Below are positions 1 through 12,411 of a stretch of 64,000 nucleotides of DNA, in pieces. The notes beneath the pieces were generated by a model. That model saw only the letters and a list, made by a program, of their open reading frames with translations, ran no database searches and was not told where the DNA came from. The DNA lies in contig NW_024609837.1 in the NCBI RefSeq assembly GCF_016920785.2, positions 41,347,543-41,411,542 of the forward strand. The letters run 5' to 3'. The DNA comes from Ixodes scapularis. Lineage: Eukaryota; Arthropoda; Arachnida; Ixodida; Ixodidae. Each line of letters begins with the position of its first letter. Position 1 is the first letter of the stretch. A program made the translations under genes and the position numbers.

Positions 1-2324
1 GCATCTGGCGGTTCGGTAACATTAATATTTATTTGTAAAATGTTTTTGTAGTTGGTTCAAATGTGAGTCGCGTGAATAACCTGTGAAGTGTCCACTAGTG
101 TATTTAACAGAGAAAATATACAAAAAATTAGAATACAGTGGGGAGCAACTCTTGTTTTCATATCACCCCGAGGAGGCTATGACTGCCGCACGGGAAACGT
201 CGGTTCCTCCGCGAGCATAGTGGACAAAGCTTTTGAGGGTAAACTGATCCGTCTAACACGCAGTTTCCTCGTGTATAACTTTAAAATGTATTCAACCACG
301 AGTTTTTTTTTTTTCTTTATAATAAATAAACATGAAAGTAACTGTCACATTGTGTTGATTTCTTTTGTGCAGGGGAAAAACCCGCAGCGATGCAGCACGG
401 CAGCCAGGGAAATCTCAGTGAGAGGTCGCAATCATCGCGGCATCTCGTCGCGGGAGCGCTGTTGTTATGCCGAGTTTTCATTCACGTCGGGGTGCAGAGA
501 TAGTGCAGTGCGTCTGGACGACGAAGGCACACTGATTTGCGCACCCGATGTTCCTAGACCCTCGTCCTCACACAAAGGGAGCTTAAGTATGTGACCAAAA
601 GTTCTCTTAGGCACCGGCAGTGAGAATTCCTTATTATTCTTTACTTTATTAAAAATCATTTCTTAACTTTTTTTTTGTATTTTGCATTTGAGGTCGTCAT
701 CTTGTTCTTAGAACATAGAAAAAGAGGAGGTGGGTCTTTGTGCATAGAGAAGACAATACAAATCCATGAGTTGTGAGTCAGCGCCGAGTGAGTGTATATT
801 TTTTAGTGTGTCTGTGTTTGTGAATGTTTCTCCTGTTGTGCGCTGTTATGCTATTCAACATGAACTACCAACTCGCCGAGTCAGCAGTCGTGTAACCTCG
901 TCCGCCCTGTGTGCTCGCCAGTCACAGTGCTAGTGACATCACCGGCTCACTCAAACCGACGTGAGTGATAGCTGAAACAATGTCCGGTGGATGGTCGAAG
1001 CATCGCACTAGCGGTCAAAGTGTTAAGCTGTTCTCCAGAGACTCACACCCCAATTTTGTACTTTTTCTTCCTTACTACGTCTTGCAGACAGCGTTTTTTA
1101 CTTTATCGGGGGAGGTCGGCAATGACATGTGCGCAGTTTGTTTATGAATTGGTGAGCACAGTGTTAGTGACTATGGAGAAGGTGTGCCCTGAAGGATACA
1201 TAAAAATAACAAGGTAGTAGAGTGTGGCCATCATTTAAAACCTCCGGCTGCGGACTTGGATCATTCGCATGTTGTTGTTTTTTTTGTCCTTGAGTAACTG
1301 TTGAAGACCAAAACGTTAAATTTATTTAACCCTGTATAATATAATCATGACGTTTTGCTCTCTTGCAGTATTTTGTAGAACCTAATTCTTTCATAAGCAT
1401 CTTTCTTTATTGCTAAACTTACGCTAAGGTCTGGATTGAGTCAAAAAAGGCCAAACCCCAAACCACTGCAATTGTAGCTGACCAAAAACCACTGCAATTG
1501 GAGTATTTATATGAATGTAATGTACAATATTTTCGATCCATTTATTCAAATACGTTTTTCGTTCTTTATAGGTATTTCGATAATCGCACTGGAAGTCTGA
1601 GATTTTACTAAGATGGTAATATATTCAGCGCACCATTCAAGACATCACTAGAGCTTATAAAAAATGACCGCCAAGCCACCTGTAACTCCACTCATTAATC
1701 TGTAAGACAGAGCATTCCAAGGGTGCGCCACAGCCAGTATAATTTTCTTGCGAATTTGATCATGTGGTGATGTAAAATTTGAGTGACTCCAGGACCCTGA
1801 AGCATCGATATTTCTACTGCAGCGGCCTGGTTCACTGTGACTGGTTCAACATATTCTACATCATTGTTTTTTTTTTAAACTCATGCCAGTAGAAGTAACC
1901 GAACGAGTTCAAAATAAACACAACTTCGAGAACAAGAAAGGGTTATTTTATTGAAGATAATCTCTCCTTCTCCAGAAAGAACAACAAAACAACTCCCAAA
2001 TTTCACGCGCGCCCCCTTGAATACGTTTTGTTATGTGTTGTAAGTGTGCATTGTTTTTTTTTTCTAAATCTAACATTTACTTTTCTTCTCTTAAGTATAA
2101 TAACGCAGCGTTAAATAATTTAATCTAGAGGGAGACTATGGACCATTCATTTTATCACAGACAGACGTGCGATTTATTTTTTCCCATACCGTTTAGAATA
2201 AGCGGTTCAGTGTTACGAGATAGAAGCCTCCCCTACAAGGCGGTAGGAGCCGACGTTTTCGCCGAGAAACACAAATTACCTTGTGGAGGGTCACCTAGTC
2301 TTGAAGAAGCGGGCCACTTCTAAA
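1..2324. other. Spacer, no supported gene
   Basis: AT-rich spacer without a convincing gene. A possible short exon lies at 373-503 on the plus strand. It follows a pyrimidine tract ending in AG at 371-372 and holds a 37-codon frame from the ATG at 390 (it begins MQHGSQGNLSERS). I recognise no family in it and give it little weight. The short direct similarity CACAGTG-TAGTGAC occurs near 925 and 1158, which suggests an old repeat. Confidence 0.5.
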
Positions 2325-2441
2325 GGGAGTTTAAGCAGATCGCTCTGATAACTTCGACAACGATACCCGATACTCGATCAATGCCTCTGCGCCGGCCTCG
2401 TATCGTTATATGAGGTATAGGAACGAACTACTACGACTCCC
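2325..2441. mobile_element. MITE, AGAGTTTTAGT-type family, copy 1
   Basis: A roughly 117-bp element with diverged terminal inverted repeats: GGGAGTTTAAGCAGATCG on the left and CGAACTACTACGACTCCC on the right. Its core holds AACGATACCCGATACTCGA followed by a GC-rich segment and TATCGTTATATGAGG. The same core order recurs at 3246-3382 and 57305-57437, so this is a family. No coding capacity is visible. It is presumably mobilised by a transposase encoded elsewhere (inference). Confidence 0.55.
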
Positions 2442-3245
2442 CATTATGGTTCCATTGAAACATGGGATACAGTTCCGCATGAAAAAACGAAGAGAACTTT
2501 ACTGTTTTAAAAGTTGACTTAAATTCTGTGACTACGCCAGCCAACGCTGGTCCTTCAGGGAGGATGGCACGTAGTCTTGTGAAAAGTATAAGTGACTTGA
2601 GCAAAAGGGATTAAGCATTTGGCGCTTAACTTATTGTTATGTTACAAAGACTCATGAATTAAACGCGTTAAAATTCAAGTTTTGCTTTCTGTCAAGGCAC
2701 CACTTGAATATTTTCTTTGAATTAAACATAAAACATCAATAAAATTGTGGTGCGTCTTTTCTTTCGCAGTGCACTGGTGCGTGCAGGAAAATGTGAAGTT
2801 TTGAAAACTTTACGATCTAAATAACTAGGATTTGTCTACAGGAGTACAATCAGCTGCAATACGAGCCTGCTAGGTTTAGTGACAACTTAATGGGTAAACT
2901 GTCGCAGGCACTACCTTTGGCATGCTGTACTACAAACCCGGCAGTCACACTTAAACAATATAAACTGTGGTGCTTTATTTCAACATATTTTTAAAAAGAT
3001 TAACGCACCCATAGCCCACCACATGCTTCCGTGCTGCCCCAGTTTGAACAGTTAATACTGCCGCACTCTTTGGGTTGAATTGAACATCCAAAACAGGTTG
3101 TGATTAGAGTAGGCAAGGACCTCAATGGCCATTGTAGTCAACGGCACCACAACGGTAAGTAATGAATGGACACTTCGCGACACATTTGGAGCAAACGCGA
3201 CATCGACCAATTTTTATTTTTTTTTTAATTTTGCGCCGAAATAAA
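2442..3245. other. Spacer between two MITE copies
   Basis: Mostly AT-rich spacer. The only point of interest is a minus-strand frame ending at 3122, described separately as a possible zinc-ribbon remnant. Confidence 0.45.
3122..3235 (-). pseudogene. Possible transposase zinc-ribbon remnant
   Basis: The minus-strand frame reads GRCRVCSKCVAKCPFITYRC just before its stop. Spaced cysteine pairs plus the T-Y-R-C ending resemble the C-terminal cysteine-rich region of piggyBac-type transposases (family knowledge). Nothing of the catalytic DDD domain is visible upstream, where the neighbouring MITE begins. The cysteine pattern could be chance in so short a frame, so confidence is low. Confidence 0.2.
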
Positions 3246-3382
3246 AGGAGTTTGAGTATATCTTTCCGACGGTTCTGATGTCTCCGATAACGATACCCAA
3301 TACTCCAACGCCGCCTTTGCTTACGCATCGTATTGTTATCGAGGTATCGGAGCTTTCAGAACGATATAATAAAACTTTCTCT
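3246..3382. mobile_element. MITE, AGAGTTTTAGT-type family, copy 2
   Basis: About 137 bp. The left end GGAGTTTGAGTATATC pairs with the right end GATATAATAAAACTTTC, read inverted. The core AACGATACCCAATACTCCA, then CGCCGCCTTTG, then TATTGTTATCGAGGTATCGG matches copies at 2325-2441 and 57305-57437. It is non-coding. Confidence 0.6.
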
Positions 3383-4944
3383 TCACGAACGCCATGTTTT
3401 ACCACATCTGTGGGCAACCAGTGTTAGTACAGGCCTCCACACATTCAGGCTTGACGAAGTACGTTTTGTTAGAGAAAAAATTCAGCAATGCCTTTTTTAC
3501 TTTAAATGTGTGACTAACTTAATCACTGGGTAAAGAAGAGATGGGCGTTATATCCTATATGGTTTTCACCACGCAAAGGAATTGAGTGAATTGTTATATT
3601 AAAGTTTGCACCGTACGAGCGGCGTTCTCCGTTAAAATCTTTGCCATTATCCCAAAACAACCTGTAAAGGTGAACAGGAAACATTCATTATTGAACTGGA
3701 TTTCGCTACAGCGTCTGCTACAATGCTGTAGCACATGCCTGCACCTGTTTTATGGCAATGAGTTTCTATGCACGCGTTGCTTGAGTCTTGGGCTTTGGGC
3801 GTGGTCATAGACTCTACCTCGCTCAAACAGGGACAGTGTTCTATTCGCAAAACTATAACACGACAGGGACATTTTTGGTTTATTACAAGTCAAACTTGAA
3901 GTATCTTTGCACCTCATCAATTTTTGACGTGGCAGACAAAAAAATTAATACCTCCTGTGCAACAGATCGTCGCTGCCGCTAAGATGTTTGTCGAGAAAAG
4001 CGAAATTCAAATTCTTTACGTCTTACCAAAGCGACACAAAGCAAACAGTGCTTGCAGACACGGCAGTTCAACCTTGTTCGCCAGCTCATTCGCAATTGGG
4101 GTCCACCGACTGGCACAAAATATTACGTTGGTGAGCAAGCATCACCTCGAAAGATTCGTTGAGGCTCCAAAAATCGTTAGTATATGTTGGCGGGCAAATA
4201 TCGGTGTTCTCGGCATTGGTGGGACGCTATTGTCGCTGTTGGCTGTTGTTTGTGTTGCATGCATATCTGAAGTTTTGACTCACCGATTGGGAGCATGTTT
4301 CACAGTCTCGCAATATTTCAGCATTAGTCGAGGGGAAGGAGGGTGTAACTTAGAATGAGGAGGAAAGATAGCGGTAAAAGTACACAAAAACGATCAATTG
4401 ACCTTATGGAACACGGAGCTATAGGCACCGGCGTGTGTTCGCGACTCCAGAAACCTATAGGTGTCGAGTCTCAAAAAAATATGAAGACCGGAAAAAGGTC
4501 GGGCCGAACCATGTGCAAACTCAAAGCACAAGGCTAGGGTTGAAGCAGGCAAGCATTGGCTTCAAATTGGTTTGCCACGATATTTACCAACTGCGTAGCA
4601 AACCTGCGGCGGTGTGTTGGCGTAAGAGTGTTTCCAGAAGCTTAGCCTTCTACAGGTAAGCGGTGAAAGGACTGACCACTGTCCTTCTACCGCGCTGATT
4701 AACATTGACAAGCGCAGGATGTCCGGGTCACGTGGTTGCCTAGGTTGTGTTCAAAGGAGCTTGTGCAACACGCTCACACAAAAAGAGCAACAAAGTCACC
4801 GGATAACTGTTTCATGGCACCAACTGGCCGAAAACATGCAATCACGGAACCCGCTAGAGACGAACATATATCACAAAAGGACCTGCTCTAGGAAGTACAA
4901 CGTTTTCCTTCTAGGTGCCGACCACTTTGTCTGAGTCTTAAATA
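3383..4944. other. Spacer with unassigned ORFs
   Basis: Holds a 144-codon plus-strand frame at 3924-4358 and shorter frames at 4355-4537 and 4719-4934. None shows a recognisable domain. The central part of the 144-codon frame is hydrophobic but has no signal-peptide logic or conserved cysteine spacing. I treat them as chance frames. Confidence 0.4.
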
Positions 4945-5022
4945 GTCTCTGACAGCGGTGCCATCGGTGATTGGTTAGCGCCGCACCGCTGACCAATCGC
5001 AGTTGGCGCCGCTGTCCGAGAC
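4945..5022. repeat. Inverted repeat / small hairpin
   Basis: Two arms of about 36 bp are inverted around a 2-4 bp centre. The left begins GTCTCTGACAGCGGTG and the right ends CGCCGCTGTCCGAGAC. It is probably a minimal MITE or a hairpin left by one. No clear target duplication was found. Confidence 0.65.
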
Positions 5023-6514
5023 CATTGCTCCAACTTTGACCCTCTTAGTAGCTTAGAACCCCTTAACACACACACGCAAACTCAGCCAGTGCGTCAAGAA
5101 AGCCGGCTTTATACTACGACGAAGTATTTATACTCAAATACGATTATCACAACGTAAAAATGTCGAAAGAATGTTACCTGAGGAATACTTACAATCCACA
5201 GTCAGTCACAACTCAAGAAAAGCAGGGTGTACTCTTATATGTTTACGATTTCTGCTTCGTGATTTCTGCTTCAATCTTCTTATCGTCAAATGCCGCAATT
5301 TTACTGGCTGCGGACCAGTGACAAGATCCTGGGACTTGCCATGCCCTGCGTTTCTTAAAGGGGCACTGAACGGTCAAAATCTTACTTTTTATTATTCAAC
5401 ACAATCGAAAACGATGCCTGGATATCACCCTCAAAATTCGATGCTTGGAACTCAGTTTTGGTGAACTAAAAAGCAAAAAAAAAAATATATATATTTTCCA
5501 AAAGCCTAATTTGTAGTTCCAGCGTGATCGACGCCAGTGCAGTGACGTCAAAAATTGAGTCGTCCTGCAGCTTGAGTTTCTCTCCCACCTCCAAACCGCC
5601 CGAGCCGGAAGTGTCGTGTTCACCCGCAACGCGAGCAAACGCGTTTCTTCTTGAGTATCTCTGTAAGCAGACGACCGGATTCACTTTCAAGTTTGACGAT
5701 TTTCTTAGGGTATTCCTTTTCAGCGATCTCAAATCTTTTTTTGAAACGGTGAGAGCTCGAAGATAACGCGCAGTGAGCTTTTGTGAGTGATGTAAGGGGC
5801 CATGTCCTGCCGGCGTCTCGTGAGAGGCTACCCAAAAGCGGAGTCACAAACTAAAGTACGTTGCACAGGTTTCCGGACGATGCGTCAGAAAAGGCGGTCT
5901 GGCGAGCTGCAGTCCCTGAAAGACTGCTGGAGGGTTTCAGATCGAAGTCCTATATTTGTTTTCGACACCTTGTCAACAAAAATATTGAAGTCAGCCCAAG
6001 CGTCTCTAGAGCGTTGGGGGTTCAAATGGTACCTAGGCTGAATCGTGGTGCGGTTCCGACGGCTCCGGCGGCACCACTATTGTTCATAACTAAGCTATGT
6101 TAATTTTAGTTTAGTTACATTTATGAACTGTTACTTCCAAAAGTCCATTGCCTACATGGGGTGGCAAGTAAACGATGACTTTGACACAAAACTAAACTTA
6201 TAAAGATTCCCAGCTATACCTAATCGAGCGGGTCCATAAATATTCTTGCTTCTCGAATATGAGAAAATAAAAAGACGACCATGAATGATGAACGTAGGTG
6301 GTCAGGACGTCTCTGCCTTACATATACTCTTGCATAATAGACACAGTCTAATTTTAAAAAAAACTACTGTAGAGAAGATATCAACATTCACAAAGTTTCC
6401 GTTTCGTTTTACACACACCATGCACGCGCGTGCACCATACCGCCTTGAAAGTGGGTTTTTCTCTTAAAAACATGCCTCCTATATGTGTAGCTTTCGAAAT
6501 ATTCATCGCGTTGC
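5023..6514. other. Spacer with a dispersed-repeat fragment
   Basis: Contains a segment at about 5280-5345 that resembles 41728-41790 (shared ACTGGCTG and CTTGCCATGCCC). It is followed by TTAAAGGGGCACTGAACGG, a pattern typical of small arthropod DNA-element ends (recollection). A poly-A/AT tract lies at 5468-5500. Opposed short frames around 5524-5766 look like chance. No gene is supported. Confidence 0.45.
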
Positions 6515-6651
6515 GTTAGCCCCGTTGAGCGCGCTTTTTACCTAGAACCGGTACACTGCGGAGATGCAACACCCACTGAAACGAGCTCCGCGGGTATTGC
6601 TTCTTCCCAGTACAGCGGTGCTCAGTAAGAAGCGTGCTCAACGGGGCTAAC
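6515..6651. mobile_element. MITE with TIR GTTAGCCCCGTTGAGC
   Basis: A 137-bp element with a perfect 16-bp terminal inverted repeat (GTTAGCCCCGTTGAGC / GCTCAACGGGGCTAAC). Weaker pairing continues to about 45 bp (GCGCTTTTTAC against GTAAGAAGCG). TTGC flanks both sides directly, a plausible 4-bp target duplication. Farther out, TTCGAAATATTC at about 6493 and TTCGAATATTCG at about 6755 may be an older outer repeat. Confidence 0.7.
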
Positions 6652-9600
6652 TTGCCGCGGTCAACACTTCGATAAATACTAATATCAGAGTTCACCTCGA
6701 ACTGAGGCTCGAAGCGAATATGCAATACTGTATAATTCAAACTACTTTTCGAAAATTCGAATATTCGCACAACGCAACGTTTTCTCGTTCTTATATCTTC
6801 TTTTGAAGCTAAAGCGCGTGTCGCGGCTCAATTTCTTTTTTTTTTTTTACGATTACTTATTTTTTGCGTTGGTAGCAGCGGTCCGTGGGGAGTGCGCCAC
6901 TGGAGGCCGCGGCGGTCCCCGGTGTGAAGACCCCTGGTTTTGAGCTTTTCTCCAATTCACCAAACAGTGTCGTTCTATATTAAAATGACCTGGCCGCATT
7001 AGGGTTCAATATTATTTGTTGCCTGTTACTGGTTGTAGGTCAGACATGACCTCAAGCAATAATTGACTGAAAAGAGTAATGACCCGTTTTGTATAAACGA
7101 CAAAACAAAAATATATTTTGTTGAGCAGCTCTGTTCGTAGTACCCGCAGCGAACGTCGGTGTGCACACTGTGACCTCTTGGGTTCACTGATATCTCGTTA
7201 AAGTTTTCGGACCTTTTTTTTTTTAAACTGGGGTACTGGTCTTCATAATTCTGAGGCAAAAGCGCCTGTGTTTATACAAGTAGACCCCGAAATGGCGTTC
7301 TATATTTTTGGCCGAGTGATTCCTCATTACCGAGGCAAAATTCAGCACAGCTTCATTCAGCACTACGGCTCTGTTGTGTTGGGAGGGTATCCAAACACGA
7401 GTACAGATATCGCATTAAACTTGGAACCGTGCTTGAACCTCAATCGCCGCTAACTAGCAAGCCGGCTGAGCTGTTTACTTAAATAACATAAGGCGGGTGC
7501 CACAAACTCCGCTGAGTGCTACATTGGGCGAAGGCGAGTATTGACGCGTGGATCAGTAACCTCAAAAGCCGGAGCAAAAAGAAGGGAACTCTAATGACTG
7601 CCCCACGCACTGGGAAGTAGATAACAGCAATGCTGGTCCTAACTTTCAGGGAAAAAAAGTTAAGAGAAATGTCAAATGTAGGGGAAAAGTACACGTACTA
7701 ACGCGCCATCTACTTTCGGAGAAACGCTCAAGGAAAAGTTGAGGCGTCATTAGAACTGCACACAAGATCCGAGGCTATCGAGAAAACAATGTGCTTTCAA
7801 CAATGGACGCCATAAATTTCACGCTTACAATAGTAATCAGCTCTGGGAGTGTGCGCGAAGAAAAGGCATCATCAAGAAGAGACGCAACAAAAAAGTATGA
7901 GATCCATAACAATAAAAAAAGAAAAAGCCTTGGCAGATAAAAGGTAAGGTGGGTGCATAAATCTCATGCTTAGGTGTCTTTTTGTTCTTAGTTTATGCGT
8001 TGCGTGTTACTCGTGTGCTTTTACAGTACTAGACGGCGCGGTGAAGCGACACGCTTTAAATCAGCCTTAACGAATCCTCTGTTTACTTTCTTACTTTCGC
8101 CCCTGGAAAACACCGTAGAAAGAGGAGAGAAGCTGGAAGGTCGAAGAGAGTGCGGCACCTCGATTCTCCTATCTCGGAATCGGGTTCGTGCCATGGTTGA
8201 CTTTCTGGTGAGATTTGTTTGAGGAGGGCATTCGGAAAGATATAGGTTTCGATTTTTGACGCGTTCCAATGAGAAACCTTCGCGTGGAGAAGGTGTATCT
8301 CCCTCGCGCTTTGTTAGCGGTTGTAATTTATCTTGGTCGTTGGGAGCCGTCCATTTTTTATGAACTCGGGACGGAAGTTTGGTTTAGCGGCTTTCAGATC
8401 AGATAAAGTATACACCGCTGATACTTTCTGCAGTGGGCATGTGTTTCAAAAGATAGCGGCTAAGTGCAGGAACTTGGCTTCGGTTGTTCTTACTCATATC
8501 AGCAAGGTGTACTACAGTATACCACAAAACCGAAAGCAATTTACAAGATCTAAATCGGAATTTGATATTTCATTTGAAATGTCTACGAGTGTTATTTGAA
8601 CACGTTTATTTACACCTTCATTGGAATAAACTTTACCTCTTGCCATCTTGAACCCTACTCTTTGGTTTGAAATATTCAAGTAGTTTGTTATGAATGGCTG
8701 AGACTTAGGAAATGTACTTAAAAAGCCAACAAATGCCGAGATTTCACAATTTAGACTAAGTTTCTGTGTATCGGGGGCTGATCGTGAATATACGCCGGCA
8801 CGCCAGCCTTATTATACTTCAACTCACAGGCGCGTGTTCAGGAGCAATAATGTCATAGATTGCTGTTTTACAAAATAATGTTGAAATAAAAAAATACAGA
8901 CAACTAGGATACAATAAGATTTTTCAGGTTTGCCGCCTTTTATTTCTTCCCCAGCGTACAATGTTAACTTTTTGGAAGCCATGTATACAGTTCGTTTTGT
9001 AAAACCTGCGATGACCAAAGGATCAAGGATGAGTGCATGTGTTTATTAAGTGTGCCTCGCCACTTTACAGAAAGCAACAAGGAAACAAAGGTTGGCAAAA
9101 TTAGAAACGCACATGGACAACTTTTGTAAACACGCACAACCATTTTAAAAAGAACATTAACCCACTCGCAAGCCTAGCGACATTGCAAATTGCACCTCCA
9201 ACCTTCACAACGACTTTGTTACGCGGCTTAGAATTAATTCAAACAGGTTATGCGATTATCTTCAAGGTTCAGGATTTTTGGTGCGTGTTTTTCAAACCGA
9301 ATTTAGCATGCACCAATCATGAATGATTATGTTGATATTAAAATTAAACGTAAATTAGAAGTACTTCCCTCTATGCGATTTATACTCTTCTTTTACTTTT
9401 GACCAACATTCATAGCTTTACGGTCTCGACACCAAGATGGGCATTTGGGTGTTAAGGAATCTGCGCGGGGATCACTCTAGGCTAGCTGAGAACGGCCAGG
9501 CAGAAGCTTTAGTTTTCCAGTTTTGAGCGCGAGCCTTATACCTTCGATTATGTTTTGACGTCTCTCAAGCTTCAAGCATGCATGCTCAGCCGGAGCACTA

Positions 9601-9714
9601 CGAAACGTAACGCCAGGCTGGGTGTCTGAGCAAGGCGCCCTGCCGTTTTAAATCAGTCAGTGACTATAGTTATAAGTAAAAGAAATAAAAGAAGGACAAG
9701 GGTTGTGCCCCGAA
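6652..9714. other. Spacer, no supported gene
   Basis: Three kilobases of AT-rich sequence with only short frames. Frames overlapping on both strands at 7995-8269 have no recognised motif. I see no tRNA, no clear promoter and no transposon terminus here. Confidence 0.45.
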
Positions 9715-9992
9715 AATCATATTGCTCCGAATTCGCCGATGATCGAGGCCTTGGGGATCCAGGGGGTTGGCATGGACTCATTGACGACGGCGAGCGAGAT
9801 GTTGAGGCTCATCGTGGGTTCGGTGGAGACCTGGCACTCCTAAACGCGTGCTCACGACCTATAGATATAGCGCATCTCCAGGGTCTAGTCCCCGGAACCC
9901 TCCAAGTTGATCGAGTAGAACTGCTGGCCCGACGTGTACGTATACGTGGCCACCGTCAGGATCTGCAGGTCGCGCTGGCGTGCTCACAACAC
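9715..9992 (-). pseudogene. Decayed Dpr-type Ig-domain exon
   Basis: The minus strand from 9992 follows a good acceptor (GCTGTGTGCAG) and reads V-L-stop-A-R-Q, then RDLQILTVATYTYTSGQQF. After two more stops it reads ECQVSTEPTMSLNISLAVV. This is the order of a V-set immunoglobulin exon of the Dpr neuronal cell-surface family: W-R-x-RDLHILTVG-TYT, then YECQVST near the second cysteine. The expected tryptophan after V-x is a TGA and the W before T-L-E is a TAG. A further TGA and TAG interrupt the D-x-G-x-Y-x-C region. The copy is therefore dead or a duplicated exon fragment. Flanking exons are not visible. Similarity is by eye. Confidence 0.7.
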
Positions 9993-11589
9993 CTGCACAC
10001 AGCGGGATGGAAAGAATGGAAACTCGGGCTACGCCGACCACTTTTTAGGTCATAGACAGCGACAGCCAATCTTGCACAAAGCGAGCGAGACTATATTAAG
10101 ATGCCATCGTCGCTATGGTCTGTTTCAATTTAAGTGAGACAGCAGCCGTAGCTTCACTCCGATGAAGACCAATCAAAGACCGCCAGAAGAAGTACACTAT
10201 CTCGGTGATCATCCCCTTGGCGCTTTTAGTATCTCCTACTAAGCCGATTTCACACAGAGATCCTGTGCTTTTTTGCGGCATCTTTGTAACAAAACATTAC
10301 GTCATTTACAAGTTAGTATGTAATAACATTTCCAAGTTCTCCCTCAGAGAAATGGGTCTAGACGGGCAGCGAACGTACTTCTCGGGAGGTTAAATAGTTT
10401 CACTAGTTGCTCACTTAGCTGTCAGGTAAACTATGTTTTTGCCAGAGGAACAGAAACAAAACCGCGACATAATCTTCTGCCATTTCCAAATAGCTTAAAA
10501 TGGCCTACAACGACTTTATGACTGGTTTTTAATTTGCACTGAACCTGAGCGCACAGAACACAGCAACTTAATTACACAATTGTTTTCTCGAATTTCGCTT
10601 TATTTTGAAAGTTATAGGCGAATTAAAATTACAAAAACAAGCAAAAAATAACCTCCTTAATGACGTCCTTGTTTGTGGCTTAGGTGGCCGTGAACTAGAG
10701 GAGAAATAGTGAGTTCAGCGAGCGCTCACGGCTGCCGCACTCTGTGTCGACGGCTCGAGAGAGCGTCATTAAAGCATGTGCTGGATAGGCTGTATGAAGC
10801 AGGCGGCCATGGCGGCAAGCATTGCATTTGCAGCACAATTAAACACTGATTTGGAATGACACTTCATTGGCCACAAACGACAGCAAACAAGGGGCAAAGG
10901 GCAGTTCAGAACGAGAGCGACTTCGCGCTGCTATACCGCCAAACGGCAAAACCGCAAACCAACCCTGCACGCCAAAGGCTTTTAGAGCACTCGGAACCGG
11001 TCGGATCCTCAAGTCTGTGTACGACCGCAGCGCTGCCGTGTACATCCGAGACCTTTCTACGCTCGCCGTTTGTCCGTGCCTGATCCCCACTACCTTTTCC
11101 TAGTATACGCCGCTTTTTTCCACCACTTGGTGGCGGGTATGTCGACGGGCCATTTCTTGTTTCCCAACTTTATAAACTGCATTTGTTTCTTTTCTGATCT
11201 AAAATACTGAAGAAACATTACTTTCGTAAATTATTAAACGGTTCGCACCATTTATACTTTGTATTTCGACTAAAAGGAAGCTTTTATCGGCTCTGACCAG
11301 TAGTAAGGCCAGGACCCAACACTTCACATATCGCGCGCTTTCGGCACCGCGGGTCGCCTCCGTAGGTGGAGGAGGTTTCCGAGTCGTCCGGTTAAAATAT
11401 GACGCACTGATATCTAGTTACTCTCGCCGTGCCGCTGGCTTGGCCGAACCCCAAAAGACGTGAAAACCGCAAAAAAAAAAAAAAAAAGTTAGGCTCTTAT
11501 ATATGATTACAGGACCCCATTAAATGCCGAAAGTACGTCGAGCGATATTCATTGTTTGTGGTTATCACAGAGCTGATATTCTTTTAAAA
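9993..11589. other. Spacer, no supported gene
   Basis: No extension of the Dpr-type fragment into neighbouring exons was found. A GC-richer patch at 10840-11100 gives overlapping frames on both strands without motifs. A 17-base poly-A lies at 11471-11487. Confidence 0.4.
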
Positions 11590-12286
11590 AAAATTGCAGT
11601 GGCTTAGCTCGGCTATGCCAGGATATACGTAGCGTGAGCTTAGATCATTTATCCAGTTCATTAGACGACGGAACTGAACGAAGGGAATCCGTGGCGAAAG
11701 TAAACGTTCGGCCACATCGTGTAGAACCGGTAGACCTTGTGGCATGGCGGGGGTAACGATACCTATTGGTAACGCTAAAGAGTGGAATCTTCTGCTTGAC
11801 GAGAAAGTTCTTGCACGTTGTACAAACCCGCGCCACGGTTTCACCCCACTCAAGCGGCGCCGCTAAACTCAACGTTTCACGCATGGCACTACCGGCGTCT
11901 GGTCATTCATGTGCCAGTCTTTCACACACGTCGCACACATATCCAAACGGACTGTTCACGAAGTCCGTCTTGAAGGTCCGAGTCGCACTAGCGCTTTCGC
12001 TAAGTTTCGCCGTATAGTCAGTCAATCGGCGAGCCTTGACGTCATCGACGGAGTCTTATTGTTTCTGCTGCTGAGATGGTTGGGCACGTCGCTCAGCCTC
12101 CTGGCGACGCCGCTTTGCTAGACGATCCTCCCTTTGCTGCGGTGTCTCCACAGCACGTTTAGCCTTCTTCCGTTCGTTCTTCCTACGCTTAAGCGCTAAT
12201 TGCCAGGCAACAGCTTCGGGATCCGTTGAGTCAAGCTTCTCCGCCCTTCTGCGCCGCTGAGCAGCAACTTCGCTCTCCTTTTCCAT
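11590..12286 (-). pseudogene. Helitron Rep/helicase N-terminal remnant
   Basis: The minus strand begins at the ATG at 12286. An arginine/glutamate-rich 76-residue N-terminus (QRRRRAEKL early, QQREDRLAKRRRQEAERRA later) ends at an in-frame TAA at 12056. The same frame continues with KTDFVNSPFGYVCDVCERL, a TGA, and VARVCTTCKNFLVKQKIPLF. After a frameshift near 11745 it reads RLLSPRIPFVQFRRLMN. This order (F-x-N-x-P-F-G-x-x-C-x-V-C, C-x-T-C, R-L-I-S-P-R-I-P-F-x-Q-x-R-R-L) is the Helitron-like N-terminal domain that precedes the HUH Rep nuclease. Rep catalytic motifs and helicase are absent. The copy is truncated, has two stops and one frameshift, and cannot be autonomous. Confidence 0.75.
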
Positions 12287-12411
12287 GGCTATACCACACT
12301 GGCAAACGCCCCGCTATATGTATACCCCCACTGACACCTCTGCACATGCGCACAAAATGAGAGGCGCTATCAAGGGGCTCCAGTACAGCGTCACACTGGG
12401 CTACTGCGCAA

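Noticed and set aside
373..503. Short exon-like frame after a TTTTGTGCAG acceptor
   Set aside because: 37 codons with no recognised family and no clear donor. Recorded as weak only.
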